Positions 1 to 10,745 of a stretch of 64,000 nucleotides of DNA are shown here, piece after piece. Numbering within the stretch: position 1 is the stretch's first letter; every line of letters starts with the position of its first letter. The notes under the pieces were generated by a model that was given only the letters and a program-made list of their open reading frames with translations, did no database searches and had not been told where the DNA came from. The translations under genes were made by a program, and so were the position numbers. Origin of the DNA: Prosthecobacter debontii (GTDB taxonomy: Bacteria > Verrucomicrobiota > Verrucomicrobiia > Chthoniobacterales > Chthoniobacteraceae); contig CAMAUI010000008.1 in NCBI GenBank assembly GCA_945861385.1, positions 1 to 64,000 of the forward strand, read 5' to 3'.

Positions 1-1631
1 CGGACGCCCGCATCGGTCATCCCGTTGTTTTGGAAAATCGCCGCGAGATTCACGCCGCGCACCGCGCGATCCTGGTCGAGCAGGAACTGCGAGCGATACA
101 CCCGCCGGTTGTCGTTCAGTTCAACCGACTTTTCCATGTCGCGGATCGCCTCGTTGTAGCGGTTCTCCTGCTTTTTCTGCACAGCCGAGTAAAGCCACGG
201 CGTCGGGTCGCGCGGATCAATCTCCTTCGCCCGTTCAATGTCCTTGCGCGCCGCCGCCGCGTCGCCGACTTCGCTGAAAGCCTTGCCCGAATACGCGTGG
301 AGCAGGGCGCGCGTGGGCTCCAGCGTCACCGCAGTCTGCAAGTCCCTGCGCCCTTCCTCGGCGCGGCCCTGGCGGATGAGCGTCAGGCCCCGCCCGAGCC
401 ATGCGTTCCCCAGCGCGCCATCGAGCGCGATCGCTTCGTCGAACGCCGCCCGCGCATCCGCGATCTTGTTCTGCGCGCTCAGCAAAAACCCGCGCAATGC
501 GTGCGCCTGCGCATTCCGCGGCGCGAGCGCCAGGCCGCGCTCCAGCGCCTGCAATGCGGGGCCGGTGCGGCCGAATGAAAACTCCAGCTCCGCCACGCGC
601 GCCCACGCATAACCGTTTTTCGGCGCGATCTCCGCGGCCCGCTTTGCCGCCGCCAGCGCGGGTTCCAGCCTGCTTCGCGACTGCTCGTAGTACGAACGCG
701 CCATCCATTCGCCGGAAGTCTTCGCATCAGCCGCTCCCGCGTATTCCTCAAACTTCACCGCCGCCACCATCTCCTCGATCGCACGCCGTCCCGCCGCCGA
801 CTTCGGCACCGCGCGCAGCATCGCCTCCGCCTCATCCACGCGCCCCACCGCCAGCATCACCGCGGCGCGGTACAGCCGCGCGGGCGTCGAGCCCGTCCGC
901 AGCCATTTCGGATACTTCTCCAGCGCGCCGAGCAAATCCCCCGCACGATACGCAGCCAGCGAGGCCGCGACCTGCTGCTGGTCCGCAGCCGGCATGCCGA
1001 GTTCATCCGCATCGAGGACCGCCGGGTAATACAGGCACCATTGGATGATGTTCGTCGCATCAATCACCGCCGTCTTCCGCGGCGCACGCCCCGCGACCGC
1101 CTCGCCAAACTCCCCCGCGCGCAGCGTCACATTTCCATGCGCGTTCGACATCACGAGCTCGCCCTCGAACAAACCAAACGTCGTCTTCCCCCGTGAAACC
1201 GACACGAGGAACGCCGTCCCGCGCACCGCGCCATTCACCGCCGGCGTGCGCACATTCATCTCCGGCTGCCGTTCGCGGCTGAAAAAATAACCCTTCCCCT
1301 CATTCACATCGAGCGATCCAGGCGCACCCGCCTTCACCGGCGGCGTGATCTCGATGTCCGTCAGCTCGTCCATCCGCAGCATTGTGCGGTCGAGCAGGCG
1401 CACGACAGCCCGGCTGAACTCCCCCGTCCTCAGCCGGTCCTTCAGCAAAAGCTTGAAACCCTTCGGCGCATCCTTCCAAGCCTGGCCCTGGCGCTGCGAC
1501 TCTACCACGTTCTCCCTCTCGATGACTTGCGCACCGCCCGCATCCGCGCCCCGCACCGGCGCGATTACGAAGACTGCGAGCAATGCAAGCAACAGCGCCG
1601 GGGTTTGTGCGGCTGGCAAGCGACAGGTCAT
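1..1631 (-). CDS. FecR-domain and tetratricopeptide-repeat protein, 3' end truncated by the left window edge
   Basis: Reverse-strand reading from ATG at 1631: MTCRLPAAQTPALLLALLAVFVIAPVRGADA (signal peptide), then LKDRLRTGEFSRAVVRLLDRTMLRMDELT...GAVRGTAFLVSVSRGKTTFGLFEGELVMSNAHGNVTLRAGE (FecR-like), then TPR-like repeats (YAWARVAELEFSFGRTGPALQALERGLALAPRNAQAHALRG). Open to window base 1, so absent from the ORF track. Confidence 0.8.
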   Translation of the reverse strand, partial: MTCRLPAAQTPALLLALLAVFVIAPVRGADAGGAQVIERENVVESQRQGQAWKDAPKGFKLLLKDRLRTGEFSRAVVRLLDRTMLRMDELTDIEITPPVKAGAPGSLDVNEGKGYFFSRERQPEMNVRTPAVNGAVRGTAFLVSVSRGKTTFGLFEGELVMSNAHGNVTLRAGEFGEAVAGRAPRKTAVIDATNIIQWCLYYPAVLDADELGMPAADQQQVAASLAAYRAGDLLGALEKYPKWLRTGSTPARLYRAAVMLAVGRVDEAEAMLRAVPKSAAGRRAIEEMVAAVKFEEYAGAADAKTSGEWMARSYYEQSRSRLEPALAAAKRAAEIAPKNGYAWARVAELEFSFGRTGPALQALERGLALAPRNAQAHALRGFLLSAQNKIADARAAFDEAIALDGALGNAWLGRGLTLIRQGRAEEGRRDLQTAVTLEPTRALLHAYSGKAFSEVGDAAAARKDIERAKEIDPRDPTPWLYSAVQKKQENRYNEAIRDMEKSVELNDNRRVYRSQFLLDQDRAVRGVNLAAIFQNNGMTDAGV

Positions 1632-1862
1632 TCCATCCGGTTATCAGCACCGCCATCCGGCGGGAAGCTCAAAAGCCCGAGCCGCAAATTTTACGGCGGA
1701 TCGGGCGTCACTGGCGAGGTGCGATCATGCAGCGCGTCTGTGGCACCTGCACCCTCGATAGGATGAAAAACACGTTTGCCCAACGACTCCGGGATCAGAT
1801 GCCGGGCCAGTCGTGGTGATTGCGGCTGGATGTTCGCAGGCAGCCGTGCCCAATCTGCGCCA

Positions 1863-3035
1863 ATGCGAATGAAGCGCGCGATCATCGGCCTCGTTTTCGC
1901 GGTGATTGCCGTTGCCGCGTGGCTGGCTGTCCGACCGAATCGGGACGCAGTTCTTCGACCGTCGGGAAACCCCGCACCAACGCCGCCTTCGCCAAATGAT
2001 GGCCTGGCAAAATCGGGAGACGCAGAACCGACATTCCAAGCGGGGACGAGAGTCGCGGGGATCTCCGCGGAGGATTTGGAGTCCGTCCGGCGGCTCATCG
2101 GCGAGGGTTCCGATCCGCAGCGCGTGAAGGCCTTGCTGGGTCAGCTTTCCGAAAAGCTGGCAGCCATTTCCCCCGAGAAGGCCGCTGGGCTTCTCAGGGA
2201 CGCGCTGTCGAGCCGGCTCGATGCGGTGACGAAGCTGCCATTCGCCATTGGCGACGGTGGCAATCTCGCCACAGCACCGACGTTTCGCGTGTGGCTGCTC
2301 GATCAGCTTGGCCGCACGGATCCGCAAGCCGCCGCGGATTACGCGAAGCAGATTCTCGCCACGCGGGAGAGCGCCGATGAGTGGGCCGTGGCATTGCGCG
2401 ATTTTGCGAGGGTGCGCGGTGCGGCGGGGGATGTGGCTTTTCTCAATGGCAAGATGCGCGAACTGCTGGGCGATCCGCGCTGGCAGGCTGAGCAGAGCGC
2501 GGGGTGGCTGGAGGCTTTCGACGTGGCGGTGCATGCGAAGGCGGTGGAACTCACGCCCGACCTCGCGCGCCTGCTCATGCGCACCGGAAAGCAGGACAAG
2601 GCCGCGGCGCACGCCGCGTTCCTCACGCTGGACCGGCTGGTGCAGGCTGCACCGGCGGACATGCTCACGCGCGTGCAGGCGGAGCCGGGCTTGATGAAGG
2701 GGCGGGAGCTGACGCGGGCGAATTATTTCGCGCGCGCCGATGTGCGCGATGCGCGGCAGCGTGAGATCGTCGAGCGGTATATTCTCGATCCGGCTCGCTC
2801 AGCGGAGGAGCTGGCGAAGTTCGCGGGGCTCTATCCGAACGCGAACATGATGATCTCGAAGAACCTCCTCACGCCCACGGTGACGCCGTCGCGCGAGGAC
2901 ATCATCCTGCGAGACCGGGAGGCTCTCCGCGTGGCGCGGGAGTGGGCGGCTGATCCGCGGTTCGCGCCGTTGCAGGCGCATGTGCAGGCGATCCAGACAC
3001 GGCTGCGACAGTTTGTGGGCGAGTCGGAAAAGTAG
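1863..3035 (+). CDS. hypothetical membrane-anchored protein
   Basis: ORF 1776..3035; internal start MRMKRAIIGLVFAVIAVAAWLAV gives a plausible N-terminal TM/signal segment. No family recognised. Confidence 0.6.
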   Translation: MRMKRAIIGLVFAVIAVAAWLAVRPNRDAVLRPSGNPAPTPPSPNDGLAKSGDAEPTFQAGTRVAGISAEDLESVRRLIGEGSDPQRVKALLGQLSEKLAAISPEKAAGLLRDALSSRLDAVTKLPFAIGDGGNLATAPTFRVWLLDQLGRTDPQAAADYAKQILATRESADEWAVALRDFARVRGAAGDVAFLNGKMRELLGDPRWQAEQSAGWLEAFDVAVHAKAVELTPDLARLLMRTGKQDKAAAHAAFLTLDRLVQAAPADMLTRVQAEPGLMKGRELTRANYFARADVRDARQREIVERYILDPARSAEELAKFAGLYPNANMMISKNLLTPTVTPSREDIILRDREALRVAREWAADPRFAPLQAHVQAIQTRLRQFVGESEK

Positions 3036-3242
3036 GGCGGTGACAGTCGCAGCGGAATATTTAGCTCAAATACTTGACCGGACACTCCCGCGCCGGAGCG
3101 AGTATCTCGCGCACAACTGAGGTGCGTGGGTGCCGATGCGAGAACGATCGGGCGGGTGTGTCCATTAAACGCAAAAACCGCTGCCGAAGAGTGCTTGTCA
3201 AAGCGGCGCGGACGACCATGCTCACAACCAACGCTTCCGCGC

Positions 3243-6200
3243 ATGAATTCCACCACAACCGAGTCTCCTCCTTGGAAATCCGACTCTCGGAACAGCACCG
3301 GACCTCCGCTTCATCCCTTCTCCATATCGAGCTCCTCCCGGACTCCCTCACTCCCCGGCGGCGATCCCCGTTCTGACCGTTTCCTGAGCGGCGGGCGCGA
3401 AAGCAAATTCCTGGCAGAAGCTGGAGCGATCGCATCTTCGCTCCGGCGCATTTTTCACCTCCTCTGCTGGGTGATCCTCCTGGCGCATCCGCATCGGAGC
3501 GCGATCGGGCAGAACGCGGCGGGCGCACGGTTCAATCCGCGTCTGGTCACGACGGGGAGTGTGGGCTCGATGGCGGTGCAGAGCGATGGGCGCATCGTGA
3601 TTGCGGGCCTCTTTACTTCGGTCAATGGCACGCCTCGCGGCGCGCTCGCGCGACTGAATGTGGATGGAACGCTCGACCCGACGTGGCGGTGCGACGTAGG
3701 CGGCTACGTGAATTCGATCGTGATCGTGGACGACTTTCTCTACGTCGGCGGCGAATTCCGCACGCTCGGCGGGCAGTCGCACTTCAATCTCGGACGCGTG
3801 AGCCTGGCGGGCGTCGGCGTGCCGGATGCAGCGTGGAATGTGAACACGGGCGGGGGATTCGGCCAGGGGCGCGTGGTGAAGCTGGCGACGGATGGGACAA
3901 ATCTTTACGTGGGCGGTGATTTCACGTCGCCACGGACATCTGTTTTCAAAGTCTCGCCTGCGGCAGCGGGCAGCGTCGATGGGAGTTGGACGGCGAATGT
4001 CGGCTTCGATGGCGTGCACGGCGGCGTGCGGACGATCTTGCCAGCGGGCGCGGCCGTGTTCATCGGCGGTCAGTTCGCCAGCAAGCTCGCGAAAGTGAGT
4101 GCGGCGACGGGAGCACCGGTCGCCGGGTGGGCACCCGGCAGCTTCGCCGGGCCCGCCAACGGAAACGTGCAGGGTCTCGCGCTCGATGGAGCCGGATCCG
4201 TGTACGCGGTCGGGCGTTTTAGCGCGGTGAACGGAGCGCCTCGCACAAGTGTGGCTAAACTCAATGTGACAACGGGGGCTGTCGATCCCACTTGGGTGGT
4301 GAGTCTGGCACCCAAATTCTCGCCTGGGCTGGTCGAGGCGCTCAGGGTCGCGGTGTCGGATGGCAAAGTGTATCTCGGCGGCGACTTCACGACCGCCGCG
4401 CCACCGCTGCGCGATTTCCTCCTGCGCGTCGATGCGACGACGGGCGCGACCGATCCCGAGTGGGCACCGGCGCCGGATAATGTGATCGCGCTACTCGACG
4501 TGCGCCCCGGCGCGATCTTCATCGGCGGCATCTTTCGCGAAATCGCCGGCGCGGTCGCACTGGGTTTTGCAAAGCTCGATCGAAACGTCGGCTCGCGCAT
4601 CCCGGAATTCGCGGCGCAACCCGAGGCGGCGGGGCAGGTGTTTGCGATCGCGCGACAGTCGGACGGGCGCCTGGTCATTGGCGGAAATTTTCACCTTGCA
4701 GAAGGGCTACGTCGGCCAAACCTCGCGCGGTTCAATCTCGACGGAAGCATCGACCGGACGTGGGCACCAGCCACGGACAATCCCGTGCAGGCTCTCGCCA
4801 TTGATGGTGAGAGCATCTTCGCTAGCGGAGATTTTACGACTATCGACGGCCTGCCGCGCCGACGGATCGGGAAGATCAGCGTGGCAACGGGTGCCGTCGA
4901 TGCTGCATGGGCACCGGAGATGAACGGCACAGTCCGCGGGCTGGCGACAGCGGATGGCGCAGTATTCGCCGGCGGAAATTTTACGACTGTGAGTGGAGTG
5001 TCCCGCGTGCGCCTCGTGAAGCTCGCCGCCGCCAACACGGGTGCCGTCGATCCGGGATGGCAGGCGAGTGTGACTGGCGGCGCGCAATACGTCGAAGGGC
5101 TGGCTGTAGCGGGCGGGCAGCTCTATGTCGTGGGCGATTTTTCGAGCGTGCGCGGGGTGGCGCGCAGCAACTTTGCACGAGTGAGTACGGTCGATGGCGT
5201 GCCGGATCCCGGGTGGGTGCCCGCTTCGGGAGGTCTGATCACGACGATCGCTCTCACGGCGACGGATGCGTTCGTCGGCGGCAACTTTCACGGCAAATTC
5301 AGCCTCGCCGGCAACGGTGCCCGGGATTCGAATTGGAATCCACCGATCACTGGTGGATCGAACGACCAGACCGGTGCGTTTGCCGTTTCCGGCGGCGACG
5401 TTTACGCTGGCGGCGGCTACGCATCGGGGCCGCTCGGTGGCAGCCCGGTGAAGCTAAACGCGACCACCGGCGCGAATGACCCGACGTGGAATAAACGAAC
5501 CGCTTTCCTGCTCTCGGGCGGCGACATCCAATCCTACGTGCAGGTGCTGTTTGCCGATGGCGCGGATGTCTTCGTAGGCGGCAATTTCACGAGCGTTCGC
5601 GGCGTGCCGCGCAATGGCTTTGCGTGGCTTCCGGTCGTGAGCGCGCCGCTGGTCTCGCTCGATGTGGGGAGCGGGCGCGTGGTGCTCGCTCCAGCGGCAG
5701 GCGAGGCGCTGAAGACGACTCACTTTTTCATCGAATCCATCGCGGGCGGCACGCTCGCGCTGCCGGAAGGGGTGCCGGTGCCAGCGGGATCCTTTGTGCT
5801 CGCGGAGGATGGCGCGGCGGGGCTCGTCTTCACCGCGACGGGCGGCGCGGCTTCGCTCGTGGTGAAATCCGCGATTGCGGAGCAGGCGGATGGCGTCGGT
5901 GCGGTGGCGACGAATTTCGCCTTCGAGGCGCCGGTTCTGCCGACGGTGCAATTCGCGAGCGGTGCCGTGAACACGAGCGAGGGGCAGGCGAGCATCACGC
6001 TCACGGTCACGAAGGATCGCCCCGGCGCGGTGAGCGTTCAATTCGCGACGCGGGCGGGCACGGCGGTGGCAGGCGGCGATTTCACGGCGCAGAGCGGCAC
6101 GCTCGACCTCGCGGATGCGGATACCAGTCGCACAATCAGCATCGCGCTCGCGACGGATGCGGTCTTGGAGCCGGACGAGATGTTTTTCGTTGATCTCTCC

Positions 6201-9200
6201 GCGCCATCGGGGGGGCGGCTCGGGACGAGGATCGTGGCAGCGGTGACGATTCTGAACGACGACGTGCCGGGCCCGACTGGCGGGGATGCCGTGGCCACTG
6301 CGCCGCAGACACCGGTGCCGGGTTCCACCGGCAGCCTCACGATCACGCTTACGCCGGGCGGCGTGGGGCGGTGGCGGCCGGCGGGCGACTTCGACTGGTA
6401 CGAGAGCGGCCGCGTGGTGGGCGCGCTGCCGCCGGGGAATTACCCGATCGAGTTCGATCAGGCTTCCGGCTTTCGCGCGCCGGAGACGATCGTGGTGCCG
6501 GTGGGCGCGGGTGAGGCCGCGGCGGATAGCGCCGCATATTCGCTGCTGAACGCCGTGGGCACGGGCGGGCTGCTCGTCACGATCAAGCCTTCGACCATCG
6601 CGACGCATGCCGACCTGGCGCAGCGCGGGCAGTGGCGGCGCGTGGGCGAGACGGATGGCTTTGGCACGCCGCTGTGGCGGGATAGCGATGCCGCGCTGGA
6701 GGACTTGCCGGCGGGGCCATACGTCATCGAGTTCAAGCCGGTGCCGGGCCGCACCACCCCGCCGGCGACCGTCATCACCGTCGTGGCCGGGCAGGTGAAT
6801 GCGACGACAGCGACGTATTTCATCCCCGAGCCGGTGCAGGGCGAGGCGGTGGCGGTGCTGCCCTTTGCGACCGCCACGGGGGGCGAGCCGTACCGCTACG
6901 TGGGGCAACTTCAAACGAGTCTCGGCTTTTCCTCCGGTACGGTGGTGAAAAGGCACACGGTGCTCACGGTCGCGCACGCCGTTTTCGACGACGAAGCGCT
7001 CACACTCGCGGCGGAGATGCGCTGGTTTTTCCAGCGCCACCACGGGCTGCACGATCCGCCGCCGCGGTTTGCGCGCGGCGCCTACATCTTCCAGGGCTAC
7101 GGCGCGGCGCGCTCGGAGCAGGAGCCCGGCATCTCCACGCCCGAGTCGCAGCGGCTCGATGCGGCGGCGCTGTTTTTCCTCGGCGACGCGGGGCGCGGCG
7201 GGAGCAGCGGCTTTCTCAGCGCCACCTCGTCGCCGGGCGAGTGGATCGCCGGTGCGCGGCAGAAAATCCTCGCAGGCTACGCGGTGCAGGGCGTGCCGCT
7301 CGGAGATCGCGGGCGGCTGTGCGCGACGAGCCCGCAGCCCGCACCATTCACCCTGTTGTATGGGCACGTTTTTGCCACCACGGCGCTGCGCGGTTTTCCC
7401 GGCGTGAGCGGCGGGCCGCTTTTTGTGCAGAGCGATGGCGGGGCGTTTTTTCCGGCGGGCGTTTTCCTCGGCGGCACGGGGCAGACGCTCGTGCGAGCGA
7501 TTGATGCGGAGGTGGCCGATCTCATCAGCCGCGCGGAGGTCTCCGGCAATGGCGGCGAGAACAACACGAGTGGCGGCATCATCCTCGTGGATCGCGGCAC
7601 GACCGATGGCCAGGTCTCGGGTGCGACGGTTTTTTCCGGCGCGCCGGTGGAGGGTGGCTTCATCGAGGTGCGCGGCACCGCGGGCACGGGCGGGTGGCGC
7701 GTCCTGGGAAACACGGAACAGGCGTATCGCGCGATCAACAGCCCGAAGCGCGCGCTGGTCGCCGCGCGCTACCAGGTCGAATTCCGGCCTGCGCTGAATA
7801 CGATCGCGCCGACGACGCTCACCGTGGAGGTGCGACCGGGGCAGACGACACTGATCACCGCCGCCTACGCGCCGTTGCTGCCGCCCGCGATCACGAGCGC
7901 CGGTTCAGCACAGGGGCGGCGCGGGGCGGCTTTCAACTACATGATCACGGCGAGCCAGGCTCCTACCTCTTTCGACGTGCTCGGCACGCTGCCCGAGGGC
8001 TTGAGTCTAAACATAAAAACTGGTCGCATCGCCGGGACGCCCGCGGCGGCGGGAGTTTTCCCGGTCACGATCTTCGCGGCGAACAGCGCCGGCACTGACT
8101 CGAAACTGCTCACGATCCGGCTCGCACCCATCGTCACCGGCCCGGCCACGGCACAGGGGCAGCGCGGTGAGCTTTTCAGCCAGGCTGTCGCGACTTCCGA
8201 TCCCGTGGACAGCTTCAGCGCCACGGGGCTGCCCGCGGGGCTCGGCATCAATACGGCCACGGGAGAAATCTCCGGCACTCCTGGCGAAAGCGGCGAGTTT
8301 TCGGTCAATCTCGGCATCAGGGCGGCTGGCGGCGATTCCACTGCGGAGCTGCTGCTGCGGATCAGCCCGCAGATTTCCACGCCGGCAAATCTCGCGGTGG
8401 TGCGCGGGCAGCCGGTGCTCTTTCCGATCACGTCGCCGGATGCGATCACGAGCTTCGGCACCGCCGGGTTGCCCGCTGGGCTCGGCCTCGATGTGGGCTC
8501 AGGCGCGATCACGGGCGTGCCGCAGCAGGCGGGAATCTTCGCCGCGACGCTGAGCGCGACGAATAGCGGTGGCACGACGCTGAAACCGCTCTCGATCATC
8601 GTGAACCCCGCGATCACGAGCGCCACGGAGGCGCAGGTCACGAAAGGGCAGGGCTTCAACTACACGATCACCGCGACGGATCCCGCGACGAGTTTTTCCG
8701 CGACAAATCTGCCCGCCGGCCTCGCGGTCGAGAGCGGCGGCGGCGTGATCTCCGGCGTGCCAGCCGAGTCGGGTGTCTTCAGCGTGATCCTCCAGGCCAC
8801 TGGGCCGGCGGGCACTGCGGCGGGCACGCTCACGCTGCGCGTGGCACCCTCGGTGGATGGCGTGCTCGCCGCGAGCGGGCTGCGCGGGGTGCCGTTCGAG
8901 TACCAGATTCCCACGAGCGATGCGGGCACCACTTTTTCCACGGCGGCGCTGCCGCCCGGGCTGATGCTGGATACGGCCACGGGGCGGATCAGCGGCACGC
9001 CCGCTTCGGCGGGTGTCTTCGCCACGAGCGTCACGATCTCAGGCACGGGCGGCTCGGCATCCAGCCCGCTCACGCTCACGATCTCGCCGAGGATCACGAG
9101 CGCGGTGCAGCTCCAGGCCGTGCTTGGCAGGCCGGTCGTGCCTTTTGCGATCACGGCGACGGATCCATCGTCGGCATTTTCCGCCACGGGCCTGCCGCCG

Positions 9201-10745
9201 GGGCTGGTCGTTGATGCGACCACGGGCGTGATCAGCGGCAGCCCGGCAGCCACGGGGAGTTTCGCCGCCGGAGTGAGCGCGACGGGCGAGGCGGGCACCG
9301 CGCAAGCGACGGTGCAGATCGTGGTGACGGAGCCCGCTCTCGCCGTGGTGACGGGCACGCGCGGAACGGCGCTGAGTTTTTCCACCTCAGGATCCGGCAC
9401 GGCCGCGAGCACGCCATTGCCGCCGGGCCTCGCGCTGAATCCCGCCACGGGCGAAATCTCCGGCACGCCCTCGCTGGCCGGGCAGTACGACGTGAGCCTG
9501 TCGCTCACGGCGGGTGGCTCCGTGAGCACGCTGCCGCTGCGCTTCGAAATCCGCGGCCTGCTGAATGTGCAGGTGAGCGGGAGCGGCGGCATCACGGACG
9601 GCTTTGCGGGGATCACGCCGCGCGTGATCGGCTCCCCGATTTCGATCATGGCACGCCTCGAGAAAGGCAGCGTTTTCTCCGGCTGGTCCGGCGATGTGGA
9701 GACGGCGGAACCGGCCCTCGATTTCCCGATGCAGGACGGGCTGACGCTGACGGCGAATTTCACCACGCGCCAAGCGGTGCGCGGCACCTACACCGGGCTC
9801 GTCCGCGATGGTGAGCCGGGCACATTTTCCCGTTCGGGGCTGCTCACCGCCACGATCAGCGCGGCTGGCCGCGTCACCGGGAAATTCCACCGCGGCAGCG
9901 CCACGGAGACCTTCTCGGCGAAGATCGGCGATGGTATGTTTGACGCGGTGACGCAACCGGGCGATGTGGATCTGGACTTGCGATTCACCGGCGTCGGTCA
10001 CCGCCGTCTCGAAGGAACGGCCGACGGGCTGGCCGTGCAGCTTTTCCACCTCCCGCACGATCGCTCGAACCGCGTGCCGGATGGCGTGGCCGGGCGCTAC
10101 ACCGTGCTCATCGGGCCGGTGCCAGCCGCTGCGGACGATGCCGGACCTGTGGGGCACGGCGCTGCCGAGCTGTTCGTGAGCCCGGGTGGGGGGATCGAGA
10201 TGCGAGGCACGCTCGCGGACGGGACGGCGATCACCGCAGCGGGCAAGCTGGATGTCCGGAAACGGTGGTCGCACTTCGTCCACAGCTACAAAAAAGGCGG
10301 CGGCATCATCGGCGAAATCACGTTCGACGAATCAGCGCCCGAGCACGATGCCAGCGGCGTTGTGACGTGGTTTCGCCCGGCGAATCCGCTGGCCGCGCGA
10401 TTCCCCGACGGCTGGCCTGCGGGCCTCGTGCGCGACTGGCGCGCTTCGCAGTTTGAACCGGGCCACCTGCTAAAGGGAACCACGACGCTCGAGCGAACCG
10501 GTGGCGGCCTGGCGGATCGGGACATCGAGATCGAAATCGCACCGCGCTCTCTCGTGACCTCGACGGAGCGGGGCTTTTCGCTGCGCTACTCGCCGGCGAC
10601 CGGGCTTTTCCGCGGGAAAATCCCGCCGACACTGAACGAGCCGACGCAGACTTTCAAAGGGGCGATTTTCCGAAAGGACGACAGCGGATCCGGCCACTTC
10701 ATCGGCGGCGATAAGGCCGGCGCGATACAGTTCGCGCTGCCGTAG
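3243..10745 (+). CDS. giant secreted multidomain protein: delta-60 repeats, Calx-beta, trypsin-like serine protease domain, seven putative-Ig (He_PIG-like) repeats
   Basis: ORF 3126..10745. Many GGxFTxxxGxxRxxxAxLxxxxGxxDxxW repeats; Calx-beta-like segment (FASGAVNTSEGQASITLTVTKDRPGAVSVQFATRAGTAVAGGDFTAQSGTLDLA); TVAHAV / RLDAAALFF / GVSGGPLF triad-like motifs; seven copies of LPxGLxxxxxTGxIsGtPxxxGxF. Start codon uncertain. Confidence 0.75.
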   Translation: MNSTTTESPPWKSDSRNSTGPPLHPFSISSSSRTPSLPGGDPRSDRFLSGGRESKFLAEAGAIASSLRRIFHLLCWVILLAHPHRSAIGQNAAGARFNPRLVTTGSVGSMAVQSDGRIVIAGLFTSVNGTPRGALARLNVDGTLDPTWRCDVGGYVNSIVIVDDFLYVGGEFRTLGGQSHFNLGRVSLAGVGVPDAAWNVNTGGGFGQGRVVKLATDGTNLYVGGDFTSPRTSVFKVSPAAAGSVDGSWTANVGFDGVHGGVRTILPAGAAVFIGGQFASKLAKVSAATGAPVAGWAPGSFAGPANGNVQGLALDGAGSVYAVGRFSAVNGAPRTSVAKLNVTTGAVDPTWVVSLAPKFSPGLVEALRVAVSDGKVYLGGDFTTAAPPLRDFLLRVDATTGATDPEWAPAPDNVIALLDVRPGAIFIGGIFREIAGAVALGFAKLDRNVGSRIPEFAAQPEAAGQVFAIARQSDGRLVIGGNFHLAEGLRRPNLARFNLDGSIDRTWAPATDNPVQALAIDGESIFASGDFTTIDGLPRRRIGKISVATGAVDAAWAPEMNGTVRGLATADGAVFAGGNFTTVSGVSRVRLVKLAAANTGAVDPGWQASVTGGAQYVEGLAVAGGQLYVVGDFSSVRGVARSNFARVSTVDGVPDPGWVPASGGLITTIALTATDAFVGGNFHGKFSLAGNGARDSNWNPPITGGSNDQTGAFAVSGGDVYAGGGYASGPLGGSPVKLNATTGANDPTWNKRTAFLLSGGDIQSYVQVLFADGADVFVGGNFTSVRGVPRNGFAWLPVVSAPLVSLDVGSGRVVLAPAAGEALKTTHFFIESIAGGTLALPEGVPVPAGSFVLAEDGAAGLVFTATGGAASLVVKSAIAEQADGVGAVATNFAFEAPVLPTVQFASGAVNTSEGQASITLTVTKDRPGAVSVQFATRAGTAVAGGDFTAQSGTLDLADADTSRTISIALATDAVLEPDEMFFVDLSAPSGGRLGTRIVAAVTILNDDVPGPTGGDAVATAPQTPVPGSTGSLTITLTPGGVGRWRPAGDFDWYESGRVVGALPPGNYPIEFDQASGFRAPETIVVPVGAGEAAADSAAYSLLNAVGTGGLLVTIKPSTIATHADLAQRGQWRRVGETDGFGTPLWRDSDAALEDLPAGPYVIEFKPVPGRTTPPATVITVVAGQVNATTATYFIPEPVQGEAVAVLPFATATGGEPYRYVGQLQTSLGFSSGTVVKRHTVLTVAHAVFDDEALTLAAEMRWFFQRHHGLHDPPPRFARGAYIFQGYGAARSEQEPGISTPESQRLDAAALFFLGDAGRGGSSGFLSATSSPGEWIAGARQKILAGYAVQGVPLGDRGRLCATSPQPAPFTLLYGHVFATTALRGFPGVSGGPLFVQSDGGAFFPAGVFLGGTGQTLVRAIDAEVADLISRAEVSGNGGENNTSGGIILVDRGTTDGQVSGATVFSGAPVEGGFIEVRGTAGTGGWRVLGNTEQAYRAINSPKRALVAARYQVEFRPALNTIAPTTLTVEVRPGQTTLITAAYAPLLPPAITSAGSAQGRRGAAFNYMITASQAPTSFDVLGTLPEGLSLNIKTGRIAGTPAAAGVFPVTIFAANSAGTDSKLLTIRLAPIVTGPATAQGQRGELFSQAVATSDPVDSFSATGLPAGLGINTATGEISGTPGESGEFSVNLGIRAAGGDSTAELLLRISPQISTPANLAVVRGQPVLFPITSPDAITSFGTAGLPAGLGLDVGSGAITGVPQQAGIFAATLSATNSGGTTLKPLSIIVNPAITSATEAQVTKGQGFNYTITATDPATSFSATNLPAGLAVESGGGVISGVPAESGVFSVILQATGPAGTAAGTLTLRVAPSVDGVLAASGLRGVPFEYQIPTSDAGTTFSTAALPPGLMLDTATGRISGTPASAGVFATSVTISGTGGSASSPLTLTISPRITSAVQLQAVLGRPVVPFAITATDPSSAFSATGLPPGLVVDATTGVISGSPAATGSFAAGVSATGEAGTAQATVQIVVTEPALAVVTGTRGTALSFSTSGSGTAASTPLPPGLALNPATGEISGTPSLAGQYDVSLSLTAGGSVSTLPLRFEIRGLLNVQVSGSGGITDGFAGITPRVIGSPISIMARLEKGSVFSGWSGDVETAEPALDFPMQDGLTLTANFTTRQAVRGTYTGLVRDGEPGTFSRSGLLTATISAAGRVTGKFHRGSATETFSAKIGDGMFDAVTQPGDVDLDLRFTGVGHRRLEGTADGLAVQLFHLPHDRSNRVPDGVAGRYTVLIGPVPAAADDAGPVGHGAAELFVSPGGGIEMRGTLADGTAITAAGKLDVRKRWSHFVHSYKKGGGIIGEITFDESAPEHDASGVVTWFRPANPLAARFPDGWPAGLVRDWRASQFEPGHLLKGTTTLERTGGGLADRDIEIEIAPRSLVTSTERGFSLRYSPATGLFRGKIPPTLNEPTQTFKGAIFRKDDSGSGHFIGGDKAGAIQFALP
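3351..3417 (+). repeat. dispersed repeat, copy 1 (67 bp)
   Basis: Gapless alignment to 24169-24235, about 50/67 identical by eye, including exact TTCTGACCGT and CTGGCAG blocks. Confidence 0.55.
7880..9560 (+). repeat. seven tandem putative-Ig repeats of about 80 aa inside the giant ORF
   Basis: Protein repeat unit: aITsa..a..G..F.y.ItatdpatsFsAtgLPaGLalds.tGvIsGtPaesGvF.v.lsAtn..Gta...l.i.v.P. Confidence 0.75.

Noticed and set aside
5454-9787. Long minus-strand ORFs 5454-7367 and 8660-9787
   Set aside because: Antisense to the delta-60/Ig-repeat protein; no recognisable domains.
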